Below are positions 7,759 to 16,029 of a DNA stretch of 64,000 bases, one piece after another. The notes beneath the pieces were generated by a model that saw only the letters and a program-made list of their open reading frames with translations, was not told the origin of the DNA and made no database searches. The stretch comes from Hydrogenophilales bacterium (lineage in GTDB: Bacteria > Pseudomonadota > Gammaproteobacteria > Burkholderiales > Thiobacillaceae), in NCBI GenBank assembly GCA_023258975.1, contig JAHFRD010000001.1, forward strand, positions 62,001-126,000, written 5' to 3'. The stretch's first letter is position 1. The number at the start of each line of letters is the position of its first letter. A program made the position numbers and the translations under genes.

Positions 7759-10056
7759 ATGCTTGGAAAGCCCTCTCGGCGCTGCGCCGTCCCCAAATTC
7801 CCCCGTAAGCCTCTGGCCCCACGGGTCGCGCGGCAACTGCGCGAAGCCTGGTGGCTGGCCGCCGTCGGACTGGCGATCTATCTGGGCATGATCCTGCTCA
7901 GTTATCACACCGGCGATCCGGGCTGGTCGCACACCGGCATGGAACGAACCGTGGCCAATACCGGCGGGCATTTCGGCGCCTGGCTGTCCGACCTGCTGCT
8001 CTATCTGTTCGGTTTCTCCGCGTGGTGGTGGGTGGCGCTGTCGCTGTTCCTGGTCTGGTGGGGCTACCGCAACCTCGGCGAGGGAGCGGCCTCCGGCGAG
8101 CATCATCACGGGCTGGGAATCACCCTGATCGGTTTTCTTCTGGTATTGCTGACCAGCAGCGCGCTGGAAGCCCTGCGTTTCCACCGTGGCATTGTCGATC
8201 TGCCGCTGAAACCCGGCGGCGCCCTGGGCGATGCCCTGGCGCGCCTGACGCAAACCGTGTTCGGCTTCGATGGCGGCACCGTATTGCTGCTGCTGGCCTG
8301 GGGCGCGGGCATGAGCCTGTTCATCGGCGTGTCCTGGATCGTCCTCGCGGAAAAACTGGGCATGGGCATCGAAACCGGCTGCGCGCGCGCCTGGGGCGCC
8401 TGGCAGGCCTGGCGTGACCGCCGCGCCGGGCAGGAAGCCGTGAGCGAGCGCGAGGAAGTGGTGAGCAAGGAAAGAAAACGCATGGTCAAGGAGCCGCCGG
8501 TACGCATCGAGGCGCCGACCCGCACCATCGAAAAATCCGAGCGGGTGAACGAGGAGCGCCAGGAACGCCTGTTCCACGACCTGCCCGATTCACAACGTCC
8601 GCCGTTGCGCCTGCTCGACGAGCCGCCGGCCACCACCGCGCAAATCGACCAGGCCGGCCTGGAAGCCACCTCGCGTCTGATCGAACGCAAGCTGCGCGAA
8701 TTCGGCGTCGAGGTGAAGGTGCTGGCCGCCTATCCCGGCCCGGTCGTCACCCGTTACGAAGTGGAACCGGCTTCCGGCGTGAAAGGCAGCCAGATCACCA
8801 ATCTGGCCAAGGATCTGGCGCGCGCGCTGTCGCTGGTCAGCATCCGCGTGGTGGAAACCATCCCCGGCAAGAACTGCATGGGCCTGGAACTGCCCAACAC
8901 GCAGCGCCAGGTGGTGCGCCTGACCGAAATCCTCTCCGCCAAGGTCTACAACGACAATGCCTCGCCCCTGACTCTGGCGATGGGCAAGGACATCAGCGGC
9001 AATCCCATCGTCGCCGACCTGGGCAAGATGCCGCATGTGCTGGTCGCGGGCGCCACCGGTTCCGGAAAATCGGTGGCGATCAACGCCATGATCCTGTCGC
9101 TGATCTACAAGGCCACCCCCGACGAAGTCCGCCTCATCATGGTGGACCCGAAGATGCTGGAGCTTTCCACCTACGAGGGCATTCCGCACCTGCTCGCCCC
9201 GGTGGTCACCGACATGAAACTGGCCGCCAGCGCGCTCAACTGGTGCGTGGGCGAGATGGACAAGCGCTATCGCCTGATGTCCGCCCTCGGTGTGCGCAAC
9301 ATCGCCGGCTTCAACCAGAAGGTGAAGGACGCGATCAAAGCAGGCCAGCCGCTCACCAATCCCTTTTCCATCACCCCGGAAAGCCCGGAGCGTCTGACCA
9401 CCCTGCCCTACATCGTCATCCTCATCGACGAGTTGGCCGACCTGATGATGGTGGCCGGCAAGAAGGTGGAAGAACTCATTGCCCGCCTGGCGCAGAAGGC
9501 GCGCGCCTCCGGCATGCATCTGGTGCTCGCCACGCAACGGCCCTCGGTGGATGTCATCACCGGTCTAATCAAGGCCAACATCCCCACCCGGGTCGCCTTC
9601 CAGGTCGCCAGCCGCATCGACTCGCGCACCATCCTCGACCAGCAGGGCGCCGAATCCCTGCTCGGCCAGGGCGACATGCTGTATCTGCCACCCGGCCACG
9701 GCCACCCGACGCGGGTGCATGGCGCCTTCGTCTCCGACGACGAAGTCCACCGGGTTTGTGCCTGGCTCAAGGAACTTGGGCCGCCGCAATATGACGAAGC
9801 CGTGTTGGCCAACCCCGAGGACGAGGAAGGCGATGACGCGGACGCGAACGACGCCGAGGCGGACGCGCTTTACGACGACGCCGTCGCCCACGTGCTCAAG
9901 AGCCGCCGCGCCTCGATCTCCTCGGTGCAACGGCAACTCAGGATCGGCTACAACCGAGCCGCCCGGCTCATCGAAGCGATGGAACGCGCCGGGCTGGTCT
10001 CCCCCATGCAAACCAATGGCAACCGTGAAGTGATCGCTCCTCGAAATGACAACTAA
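7759..10056 (+). CDS. ftsK: DNA translocase FtsK
   Basis: 765-residue septal DNA translocase that pumps DNA toward dif sites and supports chromosome dimer resolution at division. The N-terminus has about four transmembrane helices (residues ~30-190), then a short charged linker, then the RecA-like motor with Walker A GATGSGKS (~432) and the [13 protein letters not shown] Walker B region (~552). The C-terminal gamma winged helix (residues ~705-760), which reads KOPS, is present ([13 protein letters not shown] segment). The ATG at 7759 was chosen over an earlier in-frame ATG because it gives the usual length and N-terminus. lolA overlaps its 3' end by 11 nt. Confidence 0.93.
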   Translation: MLGKPSRRCAVPKFPRKPLAPRVARQLREAWWLAAVGLAIYLGMILLSYHTGDPGWSHTGMERTVANTGGHFGAWLSDLLLYLFGFSAWWWVALSLFLVWWGYRNLGEGAASGEHHHGLGITLIGFLLVLLTSSALEALRFHRGIVDLPLKPGGALGDALARLTQTVFGFDGGTVLLLLAWGAGMSLFIGVSWIVLAEKLGMGIETGCARAWGAWQAWRDRRAGQEAVSEREEVVSKERKRMVKEPPVRIEAPTRTIEKSERVNEERQERLFHDLPDSQRPPLRLLDEPPATTAQIDQAGLEATSRLIERKLREFGVEVKVLAAYPGPVVTRYEVEPASGVKGSQITNLAKDLARALSLVSIRVVETIPGKNCMGLELPNTQRQVVRLTEILSAKVYNDNASPLTLAMGKDISGNPIVADLGKMPHVLVAGATGSGKSVAINAMILSLIYKATPDEVRLIMVDPKMLELSTYEGIPHLLAPVVTDMKLAASALNWCVGEMDKRYRLMSALGVRNIAGFNQKVKDAIKAGQPLTNPFSITPESPERLTTLPYIVILIDELADLMMVAGKKVEELIARLAQKARASGMHLVLATQRPSVDVITGLIKANIPTRVAFQVASRIDSRTILDQQGAESLLGQGDMLYLPPGHGHPTRVHGAFVSDDEVHRVCAWLKELGPPQYDEAVLANPEDEEGDDADANDAEADALYDDAVAHVLKSRRASISSVQRQLRIGYNRAARLIEAMERAGLVSPMQTNGNREVIAPRNDN

Positions 10057-10666
10057 ATATCTGCTCCCCCTCCTGTTCAGCCTCTGTACCAGCATGCCCG
10101 CCCTCGCCGATGCCCAGGCGCGGTTGTCCAGCTTCGTCAGCCAGACCAAGGGCCTCAAGGCCCAGTTCACCCAGACCGTATTGGATCGCAACGGACGCAA
10201 GACCCAGGAATCCAGCGGCACCCTGTACTTCTCGCGCCCCGGAAAATTCCGCTGGGTTTACCAGAAGCCCTACGCGCAACTGCTGGTGGGCGACGGCAAG
10301 CGCTTGTGGATCTACGACGAAGACCTCGACCAGGTCACCGTGCGCAAGCTCGACCTCGCCATCGGCGACAGCCCCGCCGCCCTGCTGGCAGGCGAGAACG
10401 ACATCGAAAAACGTTTCCACTTGAAGGACGCTGGCGAGAAAGACGGGCTGGAATGGGTCGAAGCCGCACCGAAATCCAAGGAAGGCAGCTTTGAAATGGT
10501 TCGCCTCGGCTTCAAGGGCGACAACCTGCAAGCGATGGAATTGAAGGACAACTTCGGCCAGACCACCCTGCTGCGTTTTTCCGGCCTGGAACGCAACCCG
10601 TCCCTGGGCGGCAGCCTGTTTCGCTTCACTCCGCCCAAGGGCGCGGACGTAATCAGCGACAAATAG
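10046..10666 (+). CDS. lolA: Outer-membrane lipoprotein carrier protein LolA
   Basis: 206-residue periplasmic chaperone that ferries lipoproteins from LolCDE to LolB. A signal peptide ends near ALADA (residues ~19-23). The mature part matches Lol[11 protein letters not shown], then [16 protein letters not shown] (residues ~56-71) and [20 protein letters not shown], all typical of the family. The start codon lies inside the end of ftsK, an arrangement common in Proteobacteria, suggesting translational coupling. Confidence 0.92.
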   Translation: MTTKYLLPLLFSLCTSMPALADAQARLSSFVSQTKGLKAQFTQTVLDRNGRKTQESSGTLYFSRPGKFRWVYQKPYAQLLVGDGKRLWIYDEDLDQVTVRKLDLAIGDSPAALLAGENDIEKRFHLKDAGEKDGLEWVEAAPKSKEGSFEMVRLGFKGDNLQAMELKDNFGQTTLLRFSGLERNPSLGGSLFRFTPPKGADVISDK

Positions 10667-10827
10667 GCATGCCGTACCTTGCCCATTTCACCAGGAACCA
10701 CAAGCAACCCATTGATTCCTTGGCTTGTGTACCGATCCACTTGTAGCGGCGATTCCCGCTGGCTCCCATCAAGGCTTCGGCGGAGCCTAATCGGCTACCT
10801 TCCCGTGGAACATCCCGCCGGCACACC

Positions 10828-11703
10828 ATGAGTCCCCGTTTTTCTCGTTGCGATTTGCGACCACGGCCCATCGCCCCGCTTTCGAGGAACACCGCGCAAC
10901 TCCTTGATAAGAAAGGAATAGCGGGCGGTTTCACGGCAACCATTCTCATCCTGCTGGCCCTGTTCCTGTCCGGCTGCGCCACCCCTCGAATCGCCCCGAT
11001 CCCGGAGGGCTTCACCCCTCTGGGCCACGATGCCCGGATCTGGCGCCAGACGGACGGAGATGCCTATGCCAAGGAAGTCTCGGCGCTGCTGGATCGGGTG
11101 ATTGCCAAGGTGGAAGCCGTGCATGGACTGCCATTCCTGCGGCCACCGCGTGTCTTCGTGTGCGCGGGCAAGCCCTGTTTCAGGCAACTGATCGCGACCC
11201 CCGGTTACACCGCGGTCGTCCTGCCCGGTGAAATTCTCGCCTTGTCGCCTCGCTTGGAAATGGAAGAGAACGAACGGCTCCCCACCATCCTGGCCCATGA
11301 ACTTTCCCACCTGCACCTGGGCCAGCGCCTCGGCCATTACACCGCCGACATCCCGATCTGGTTCCATGAGGGCCTGGCCAGCCTGGTGGGGGACGGCGGC
11401 GGCGCGGAGTACAGCAGCGACGAGGACGCCTGCAACGCCTGGGATTCCGGACGCCGCATCGACTTCGCGCAACTCGACACCCCGGCCAGGCGCTACCGGG
11501 CCGCGGACTTCAAGATGTCGATCCACCAGTTCTACCGCCAGGCCTGGCGCTTCATGCAGTACCTGCAACGGCGCGACCCCGAAGGGTTCGCCGACATGTT
11601 GTACGCCATTCAGTCCGGCACGGAATTCGTGGAGGCAGTGACTGCCGCCTACCACACCGGCCTGGAACAACTCAGCCTGGAATTCGAGTTCGACAGCCGC
11701 TGA
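10828..11703 (+). CDS. Putative lipoprotein with HExxH metallopeptidase motif
   Basis: 291-residue secreted protein that I do not recognise by name. A hydrophobic stretch ending in the lipobox LFLSGC (Cys at ~49) predicts lipidation; the 30 residues before it make an unusually long n-region, and no later ATG is available. The motif HELSHLHLGQ (residues ~157-166) is a gluzincin-like HExxH, followed ~18 residues later by WFHEGLASL (H-E-G), a plausible third-ligand helix. Two or three cysteines lie in VFVCAGKPCF. It is probably a membrane-anchored zinc peptidase; substrate unknown. It converges on the small repeat protein at 11763. Confidence 0.6.
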   Translation: MSPRFSRCDLRPRPIAPLSRNTAQLLDKKGIAGGFTATILILLALFLSGCATPRIAPIPEGFTPLGHDARIWRQTDGDAYAKEVSALLDRVIAKVEAVHGLPFLRPPRVFVCAGKPCFRQLIATPGYTAVVLPGEILALSPRLEMEENERLPTILAHELSHLHLGQRLGHYTADIPIWFHEGLASLVGDGGGAEYSSDEDACNAWDSGRRIDFAQLDTPARRYRAADFKMSIHQFYRQAWRFMQYLQRRDPEGFADMLYAIQSGTEFVEAVTAAYHTGLEQLSLEFEFDSR

Positions 11704-11719
11704 TACGGTTGCTTGCGAC

Positions 11720-11742
11720 AAAAAAACGGCCCATCGGGCCGC
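11720..11742 (-). terminator. Rho-independent terminator
   Basis: CGGCCC-ATC-GGGCCG type hairpin followed, on the minus strand, by seven T residues. It sits between two convergent genes and fits termination of the minus-strand small protein gene at 11763. Confidence 0.7.
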
Positions 11743-11762
11743 TTCATGCTTCAAATCCGGCT

Positions 11763-12056
11763 TCAATAATTCATTTCCAGCTTTTCATCGCTGCTTTCCA
11801 GGCCGAAGTGGCCACCGTTGCGATACAACGTGCCGCTCCAGGTCCGGGTGGGCGCGGCTTCGGGTTCGCTGGCCTCGTGGCTGGGCGCGCCGGCGATGAC
11901 CGGTTGCTCCTGTTCCAGTTTTACATCGCTGTTGGCATCACCGTAGTAGCCGCCGTTGCGGTACAGGGTGCCGGGATAAGCATCGCTGTCGGCACTGGCC
12001 GGTAGCGAGGTCACAGCGGCAAATCCCAGAGCCAGCAGAGTCAGTGTGGTTTTCAT
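11763..12056 (-). CDS. Small secreted protein with two GTLYRNGG repeats
   Basis: 97-residue unknown protein. A clear Sec signal peptide ends near PASADS (residues ~19-24). The mature ~75 residues are two copies of a unit: GTLYRNGG-YYG-x4-SDVKLE (~29-49) and GTLYRNGG-HFG-x4-SDEKLE (~75-95), joined by a Pro/Ala/Glu linker. There are no cysteines. It is probably a small periplasmic or surface protein; function unknown. It stands alone on its strand, with a terminator behind it and an AT-rich upstream region of ~170 bp likely to hold its promoter. Confidence 0.65.
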   Translation of the reverse strand: MKTTLTLLALGFAAVTSLPASADSDAYPGTLYRNGGYYGDANSDVKLEQEQPVIAGAPSHEASEPEAAPTRTWSGTLYRNGGHFGLESSDEKLEMNY

Positions 12057-12227
12057 GGCAATCTCCTCAAGTAGTGGATCGGATACCCCCTGTTATGCCC
12101 TTGAGGCTAGCCCGTATTTCGAATTGATAAATAGGTCAATGGATATATCCCACTGTTTTTGTATGGTACTACCGGCTTCTCAAATCTCTTTGCAACCCAT
12201 TGATCCGTATGGGGAGGTTATGAACCT

Positions 12228-12295
12228 GTAGCGCCGGCGTCTCGCCGGCTCGCTGTGCCAACCCGATGAACGAGCCGGCGAGACGCCGGCGCTAC
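12228..12295. repeat. REP-type palindrome, family A (perfect 25-bp arms)
   Basis: Arms starting GTAGCGCCGGCGTCTCGCCG pair perfectly over 25 bp with the right arm ending GACGCCGGCGCTAC, around an 18-bp loop. This is the most regular copy of the family seen at 3141, 21034, 45181 and 47215. It lies in the 311-bp gene-free stretch 12057-12367. The rest of that stretch is AT-rich to ~12210 (likely promoter region of the small repeat protein) and otherwise shows no gene. Confidence 0.85.
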
Positions 12296-12367
12296 AGAAG
12301 GCTCAGGCACCCGCCCAAGCGATGCAATCGGCCCGCGAGCGGGGGAACGGTTCGTGGTGCCCCGCCT

Positions 12368-12805
12368 TCACTCCGGCCAGTTCTTGATGTAGCGCTTGAG
12401 CAGAGCGTTTTCGAAGTTGGCTTCCTTGAGGCAGGCGCGGGCTACATCGTGAAAGGAGATCACGCCCACCACCTTGCTTTCGTCCATGACGATGAGGTGG
12501 CTGATGCGGCTCTTGGTCATGGCGTCACGGGCGTAGTCGACGCTGTCGTCCATGCCGGCGACCACCGGTTCCTTTTCCATCAGGGCGCCGACCTTGATCT
12601 CGGCGAGCGAACAGGCGCGCGCTTGCAGGCCGCGCAGGATGTCGCGTTCGGTGATGAAGCCGACCAGTTCGCCGTCATGCATGACCAGCAGGGAACCGAC
12701 ATCGTTGTCCATCATGCGCTTGACCGCATCGGCAGCCAGCGCGTCCGGTTCGGTGGCGAAATTGGCACAATCGCCTTTGATGGTGAGCACTTCACGGATG
12801 AACAT
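12368..12805 (-). CDS. Tandem CBS-domain protein
   Basis: 145-residue cytoplasmic protein made of a CBS pair: repeat 1 about residues 7-62 (GSLLVMHDGELVGFITERD) and repeat 2 about 72-130 (SHLIVMDESKVVGVISFHD). Stand-alone CBS pairs bind adenine nucleotides and act as energy or ionic sensors for a partner; no partner domain is fused here. It is the last gene of a tight minus-strand run with the DJ-1-like and FAD-oxidase genes (25- and 18-bp gaps), which may be co-transcribed. Confidence 0.8.
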   Translation of the reverse strand: MFIREVLTIKGDCANFATEPDALAADAVKRMMDNDVGSLLVMHDGELVGFITERDILRGLQARACSLAEIKVGALMEKEPVVAGMDDSVDYARDAMTKSRISHLIVMDESKVVGVISFHDVARACLKEANFENALLKRYIKNWPE

Positions 12806-12830
12806 GTTTCTCTCCTTGTGATGGGGGCTA

Positions 12831-13382
12831 TCAGGGCCGGACCAGACCGGCTTCCACCTGGTCGCGCGTGGCGCGGCCGACCAGCAATTCGATCAGGGTC
12901 AGCGCGAAATCCATCGCCGTGCCCGGCCCGCGTGACGTGGCGACCTTGCCGTCCACCACCACCGGATCATTCAGGCAGGTGGTGTTCGGCAGGCCCAGTT
13001 TCTCGATGAAACCGGGGTAACTGGTGGCGCGCTTGCCGTCCAGCAGCCCGGCCTGGGCCAGGGCGATGGGCGCGGCGCAAAGGGCCGCCGTGTATTTCCC
13101 GGCCTGGCCGAAGCGCCGCAACAGATTCTGCACACGCGCGTCGTTCTTCAGGTGTTCAGCGCCGGGCATGCCGCCGGGCAGCGCGATCATGTCGAAATCG
13201 CGCGCCATGACCTCATCCAGAGTGGCATCCGGCTGCACCCGCACGCCCCGGCTGCCCGCGATCAACCCGGCATGCAGGCCGGCGGTCACCACCTCGATGC
13301 CGGCGCGGCGCAGCAGGTCGATCAGGGTGACGGCTTCCAGGTCTTCAAAACCCGGCGCCAGGGGAATCAGAACGGTTTTCAT
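12831..13382 (-). CDS. DJ-1/PfpI family protein (YajL/ThiJ-like)
   Basis: 183-residue DJ-1-superfamily protein of usual length. The nucleophile elbow ALCAAP (Cys ~104) and the upstream acid E-D-L-E-A (residues ~13-17) are both present, as in YajL/DJ-1. Family members act as redox-responsive chaperones or glyoxalase/deglycase-like enzymes; the exact activity is debated. It lies between a CBS protein and an FAD oxidase on the minus strand. Confidence 0.85.
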   Translation of the reverse strand: MKTVLIPLAPGFEDLEAVTLIDLLRRAGIEVVTAGLHAGLIAGSRGVRVQPDATLDEVMARDFDMIALPGGMPGAEHLKNDARVQNLLRRFGQAGKYTAALCAAPIALAQAGLLDGKRATSYPGFIEKLGLPNTTCLNDPVVVDGKVATSRGPGTAMDFALTLIELLVGRATRDQVEAGLVRP

Positions 13383-13400
13383 GACTTCCTCCTCGCAGGT

Positions 13401-14600
13401 TCACGCATATTCACGCATATTCAATAACCGATCCGATTCGATCACCGCGCGTTCCGCGCAGTCGCCGATGGAAAGGCCATTGAGATAGTTGCCCACCAGG
13501 GCAAGCGGTTCCCGCTCCAGCATGGCCAGCGCTTCGCCAGCCAGTACCGCATGTTCCACGCCGGGCGCGGGCAGGCGATTGACCGCCTCTTCCACATGCA
13601 GGAAATCGCTGGTTTGCGCGCCCAGTACCTGGGCGATGCGCGCCAGCTTGCCGGAGCGGTCGAGCACGCCGGGGCGGAAATGGAAGGTATAGCCGCGTAG
13701 TCGGTCATGCGGCACCGGGTCGCGCGTCACCACCGACCAGAAACTGTCGTCATCGCCGATCAACCCGGCCAGGGGCGGCAAGGTCGTCTTGCCGGCGGGC
13801 AACACCACGCCCATCGCCTCGCTGGCGACCACGGGAATGCGTGCCAGGCGCCGCGCCACCTCGGGATAGAGGTCGGCCAGCAGGTGCGCGGCCGCGTCCA
13901 CCGGAACGGCCAGGATCAGTTGTGAACAGTTCAAGGAGGCGCCATCCGTCTGAACCCGGAATCCCTCGCCTTCGCGCGTGATGGCCCGCGCCGGGGTACC
14001 GGTCGTCAGCGAATAAGGCGCTTCTTCCGCTAGGGCCTCCAGCAAACCCTGCAGGCCGCCGGCGAAGGTGAATTTGCGTGGCGCCTTCTTCATGCGCGGT
14101 TTCTTGCGGAACAGCCATTCGGCCGGGAAATCGTCGGCGCGCTGCGAGAGCACGGCGGCAAAGGCCGGCGCCAGCAAACGGCGGTAGTTGCCGCGCCCGA
14201 GCAGGCCGGAGAACCATTGCGCGACACCGCGCCCCGCCTTGGCCTTGAACAGGCCGAACGGCAGAAACAGCGCCGCCTCCAGGAAATTCAGACGCGCCAG
14301 GGGCGATTGCAGGCGGTTATCGGCGGTGACGAAGCGGTAACCGACCTTCTCGCGCAACAGCAGGTCCCCCAGCCGGCCGCGGTCGTCCAACGCCTCCAGC
14401 AACGGCGCGTAGGAGTTGTAGGCGGTATGCGCGCCCAGTTCCAGCCAGAAATCGGCTTCCGGCCGCCACGACCGGATGCAGCCGCCGAGACGATCCGCCG
14501 CCTCCAGCACGCGTACCGAGCGCCCGCCGCGCGCCATGCGCGCGGCGGCCACCAGGCCGCTGGCGCCAGCGCCGATCACGATGCAATCAAAATGTTCCAT
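13401..14600 (-). CDS. Protoporphyrinogen-oxidase-like FAD-dependent oxidoreductase
   Basis: 399-residue flavoprotein. The N-terminal dinucleotide fold GAGASGL (residues ~10-16) with the GG-doublet downstream (RLGGCIRSW, ~38-46) binds FAD, and the C-terminal G-N-Y-L-N-G-L-S-I-G-D-C segment (~372-383) closes the FAD site as in the PPOX/amine-oxidase superfamily. This layout resembles HemY-type protoporphyrinogen oxidases, but at 399 residues it is shorter than typical HemY and has no heme genes beside it, so the substrate is uncertain. It is 18 bp upstream of the next minus-strand gene, likely co-transcribed with it. Confidence 0.75.
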   Translation of the reverse strand: MEHFDCIVIGAGASGLVAAARMARGGRSVRVLEAADRLGGCIRSWRPEADFWLELGAHTAYNSYAPLLEALDDRGRLGDLLLREKVGYRFVTADNRLQSPLARLNFLEAALFLPFGLFKAKAGRGVAQWFSGLLGRGNYRRLLAPAFAAVLSQRADDFPAEWLFRKKPRMKKAPRKFTFAGGLQGLLEALAEEAPYSLTTGTPARAITREGEGFRVQTDGASLNCSQLILAVPVDAAAHLLADLYPEVARRLARIPVVASEAMGVVLPAGKTTLPPLAGLIGDDDSFWSVVTRDPVPHDRLRGYTFHFRPGVLDRSGKLARIAQVLGAQTSDFLHVEEAVNRLPAPGVEHAVLAGEALAMLEREPLALVGNYLNGLSIGDCAERAVIESDRLLNMREYA

Positions 14601-14618
14601 TCAGGCTTCCAGAAAAAT

Positions 14619-15032
14619 TCAGTGTGACTCGGTAAAACGGTGGATCCGGCGCATGTCCCTCTTGTTCGGACGTCCGCGAATGCCTGAACCGGGCTCAACC
14701 GCCAGACGCCGCTGTTCGATGGCTTGCAGGCGGGCGGCCAGGCTTGCCTCGTCCTCGGCATAGAGTTCCCGCGCCTCGGGCGCCGGGCCACGCCGTTCCG
14801 ACAACTTGCGCACGGTCACCACCCATTCCAGGTCGTTGATCCGCAGGGACAGCACATCACCCACCCGCACTTCACGGCTCGGTTTCACCCGCTCGCCCTC
14901 CAGCCGCGCCCGGCCACCCTCGATCGCCTCATGGGCGAGGGCGCGCGTCTTGTAGAAACGCGCGGCCCAGAGCCATTTGTCGAGGCGCACACGAACGATT
15001 TCCAACTCTTGAACTGGGTTATTTCGCGACAT
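14619..15032 (-). CDS. hslR: S4-domain RNA-binding protein (Hsp15-like)
   Basis: 137-residue protein with an N-terminal S4 domain: VRLDKWLWAARFYKTRALA (residues ~14-32), then GGRARLEGERVKPSREV. The C-terminus is basic (RGRPNKRDMRRI). In E. coli Hsp15 recycles free 50S subunits carrying nascent chains. The ATG at 15032 gives a normal-length Hsp15; the longer in-frame extension runs back across the divergent lipoprotein gene and is not used. It lies 18 bp from the FAD-oxidase gene on the same strand. Confidence 0.85.
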   Translation of the reverse strand: MSRNNPVQELEIVRVRLDKWLWAARFYKTRALAHEAIEGGRARLEGERVKPSREVRVGDVLSLRINDLEWVVTVRKLSERRGPAPEARELYAEDEASLAARLQAIEQRRLAVEPGSGIRGRPNKRDMRRIHRFTESH

Positions 15033-15086
15033 GGGGCGATGATACCCAGGAAACCCCACCGCCAGACTTTGCCCGGGAGTTTGCCC

Positions 15087-15614
15087 ATGCGACACCTTGT
15101 TCTCGTCTTGCTGCTTCTGGCCGGTTGCGCCGGCACGACCAGGAACGGCCCCGATCCGGGCCGGCTGGTTCTGCTCGCCGCGCAAACCATTCCACCCGAA
15201 TCCGCGACCCTGCGCCTGCAATACGGCAAACCTGTCGCGCGCAATGCGGTGCGGGAGTACGACCCGTTCTGCGTGCTCGAAATCAATACCGTCAGCGACT
15301 CGCCGCAGGGTGTGCGTCCGGATACTTTCCGCGTGACTCGCATCGGCCACAGCATCGGCACCATTGCCGACACCATCGCATTCACGACGTCCCACCCCTC
15401 CCCGATCAAGGTCGGCCTGGCCAGCGATCAGCGTCCCACCCACATCTATTACAAGACCCTGTTCTGGCTGCGCTCCGAACAACAACCGGGCGTGCGCCTG
15501 TTGACCTGCATGAGCAACCAGAACCTGCCCGGTGTCTATCCTTTCATGCGGCATCTCACCCTGCCGGAGATGCGCGAGGCCTTGGGCGCGGACTTCCGTC
15601 TGGAAATACGGTGA
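15087..15614 (+). CDS. Hypothetical lipoprotein
   Basis: 175-residue unknown protein. It begins with a lipoprotein signal, LLLLAGC (Cys ~14), so it is probably anchored in the outer membrane. The mature part has YDPFCVLEIN (~58-67) and a conserved-looking C-terminal YPFMRHLTLPEMREALG segment that I cannot place in a named family with confidence. It starts 54 bp from the divergent hslR gene. Earlier in-frame starts run antisense through hslR and were dropped. Confidence 0.7.
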   Translation: MRHLVLVLLLLAGCAGTTRNGPDPGRLVLLAAQTIPPESATLRLQYGKPVARNAVREYDPFCVLEINTVSDSPQGVRPDTFRVTRIGHSIGTIADTIAFTTSHPSPIKVGLASDQRPTHIYYKTLFWLRSEQQPGVRLLTCMSNQNLPGVYPFMRHLTLPEMREALGADFRLEIR

Positions 15615-15726
15615 TGGAGGAATTGACAGTACTGCCGGCGTCTCGGTAACCCAGGCCGCACGCTCCATCTTTTCGCCCACCGGCGCATCGCGCCGCCAGC
15701 GGTACTCCTACGAGGCCGCTCTCTTC

Positions 15727-15964
15727 AACCTGGAAACGGCAGTTGAACGCGCCCGCTGGTGCGTTCGGGCGGGTGGCTGGCGCGAAGCGACGACGCGGCG
15801 GGCCGGGGCCCGCAAGGAGGAGCGACAAAGCCAGACGCCCGCCCGAACGTGCCAGCGGGTGCGTAGCGGGATCACCCAATGGGTGAGCGTGATCGAAGGC
15901 ACTTTCGCCAGCATCCACGCGGCCTCACGAGGGCGAATGAGCGTTCAACTGCCGTTTCCAGGTT
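15727..15964. mobile_element. MITE-like element with perfect 24-bp terminal inverted repeats
   Basis: Left end AACCTGGAAACGGCAGTTGA plus ACGC (15727-15750) is repeated exactly as its reverse complement at 15941-15964, enclosing 190 bp. Just inside lie second-order inverted arms: CCGCTGGTGCGTTCGGGCGG at ~15753 pairs imperfectly with a matching arm around 15833-15861. No transposase or ORF with family likeness is inside. No convincing target duplication is seen. The whole unit sits in the 415-bp gene-free stretch 15615-16029 between the lipoprotein gene and the SLC13 permease. It could also act as a large RNA hairpin. Confidence 0.6.
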
Positions 15965-16029
15965 CAATCCCTCTGCAAACACCTGGCGACCGCTATAGTG
16001 CCGGCATCGCAACCACAGGATCGCTCACC

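Noticed and set aside
12228-12295. Perfect palindrome considered as a Rho-independent terminator
   Set aside because: There is no T-tract on either side, and the same arms recur at other positions, so it is called a REP palindrome.
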